Shown in pieces: positions 5,950 through 6,502 of a stretch of DNA of 6,502 nucleotides (positions are counted from its first letter, which is position 1; each line of letters begins with the position of its first letter). The position numbers and the translations under genes are program-made. Below the pieces are notes generated by a model that made no database searches, was not told the origin of the DNA, and saw nothing but the letters and a program-made list of their open reading frames with translations. This DNA comes from Chloroflexia bacterium (lineage in GTDB: Bacteria; Chloroflexota; Chloroflexia; Thermobaculales; Thermobaculaceae): positions 1 through 6,502 of the forward strand of contig JACDAU010000246.1 of the NCBI GenBank assembly GCA_013695265.1. The letters run 5' to 3'.

Positions 5950-6502
5950 ACTTTCCTCCCTCGTTGGCCACCCCCGCAGCGCTCAGCATCGCCCAGGCGA
6001 TCTCGGGGTGGAAGATGTCGCTGTGCGCGCCTGCCGGTGGCCCGCCCGTAGCGACGATGTCCTTGCCGTCGAGGTTGAGGAACTTCCCCGGTGAGAAGTC
6101 ATACTTCTGCCCCACGCGCCAGAGCGGCTCCTGTGCGGCGCTTACTGCCTGCGCGCCGTCGTACCCCATCGCGCCCCACCGAAAGAAGCGGTCCTCCATT
6201 GCCGCGGCGTCCTGTCCTGCGGAGATAGAGGCGAGCGGATAGAGCGTGCCGACCGCGGAGTCGTGGACGGAGTAGCAAACGACGAGCGGCCCGTCCACCC
6301 GCGCGGCCATCCCCGAGAGCCCGCCGCCCCGGCTGGGTGCGTGTGGGAGCGAGCGGGCGAACGCGAAGTGAGAGAACGCTCCCTGCAACAGCACGAGCGA
6401 CTTGACTGGGCTGGGGTCGCCAGCGGGCAGCCCTGCGAGCGCGAAAGAGACAAGCCGCGCGCCGAAGCTGTGGCCGACCAGATGCACGCGCAGTCCCGGC
6501 TG
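5948..6502 (-). CDS. Alpha/beta hydrolase, C-terminal part (5' partial)
   Basis: The frame on the minus strand is open from the right window edge to a TAG at 5948-5950, giving 184 residues; the gene start lies beyond base 6502. A GTG at 6487 is inside the frame and is not taken as the start, because the preceding codons (QPGLR) run naturally into 'VHLVGHSFGAR'. That segment is a classic strand plus nucleophile elbow of the alpha/beta hydrolase fold, with serine 12 of the visible part. 'VVCYSVHDSAVG' (74-85) offers an acid (D81), and 'GAHSDIFHPEIAWAML' near the C-terminus offers the histidine (H160). The triad therefore seems complete and the enzyme probably active, as an esterase, lipase or similar. 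Substrate and location are unknown. It converges on the peptidase gene with only 36 bases between the stops. Confidence 0.8.
   Translation of the reverse strand, partial: QPGLRVHLVGHSFGARLVSFALAGLPAGDPSPVKSLVLLQGAFSHFAFARSLPHAPSRGGGLSGMAARVDGPLVVCYSVHDSAVGTLYPLASISAGQDAAAMEDRFFRWGAMGYDGAQAVSAAQEPLWRVGQKYDFSPGKFLNLDGKDIVATGGPPAGAHSDIFHPEIAWAMLSAAGVANEGGK

Overview
This GC-rich 6.5 kb bacterial window holds seven protein-coding genes: five complete and one cut at each end. I see no rRNA, tRNA, CRISPR array or insertion sequence. Gene content and style (an LLM-type flavin oxidoreductase, a Y_phosphatase3-type phosphatase, glucosaminidase and C39 peptidase proteins with SH3b domains, and a GGGCG...CGCCCCTAC palindrome) suggest a free-living GC-rich bacterium. 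A Chloroflexota (Thermomicrobia-like) host is my best guess. It is an inference from protein flavour, not from a marker gene.

Left part (1-2860, all + strand): the C-terminal end of a probable luciferase-like monooxygenase is followed, after about 108 bases, by an aminoglycoside-phosphotransferase-fold kinase. The kinase overlaps by 29 bases a 12-helix major facilitator exporter of the EntS/MFS_3 type. The overlap argues that kinase and exporter are co-transcribed. Together they look like a small-molecule modification and efflux pair, possibly drug resistance, but neither sequence reveals its substrate.

Middle (2861-4010): a stand-alone tyrosine-protein phosphatase with the HCxxGKDRTG loop sits between two gene-free stretches of 154 and 252 bases. 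The second stretch carries a perfect 20-bp palindrome that looks like a dispersed repeat unit, followed by a weak -10-like box.

Right part (4011-6502): two closely spaced + strand genes (11 bases apart) encode a glucosaminidase-like peptidoglycan hydrolase and a papain-fold C39 cysteine peptidase. Both carry a clearly related SH3b-like domain and neither has a visible signal peptide or membrane segment. This is the most unusual part of the window and resembles a lysin or phage-derived cassette. It ends at a strong hairpin shared with a convergent alpha/beta hydrolase gene whose start lies beyond the right edge.
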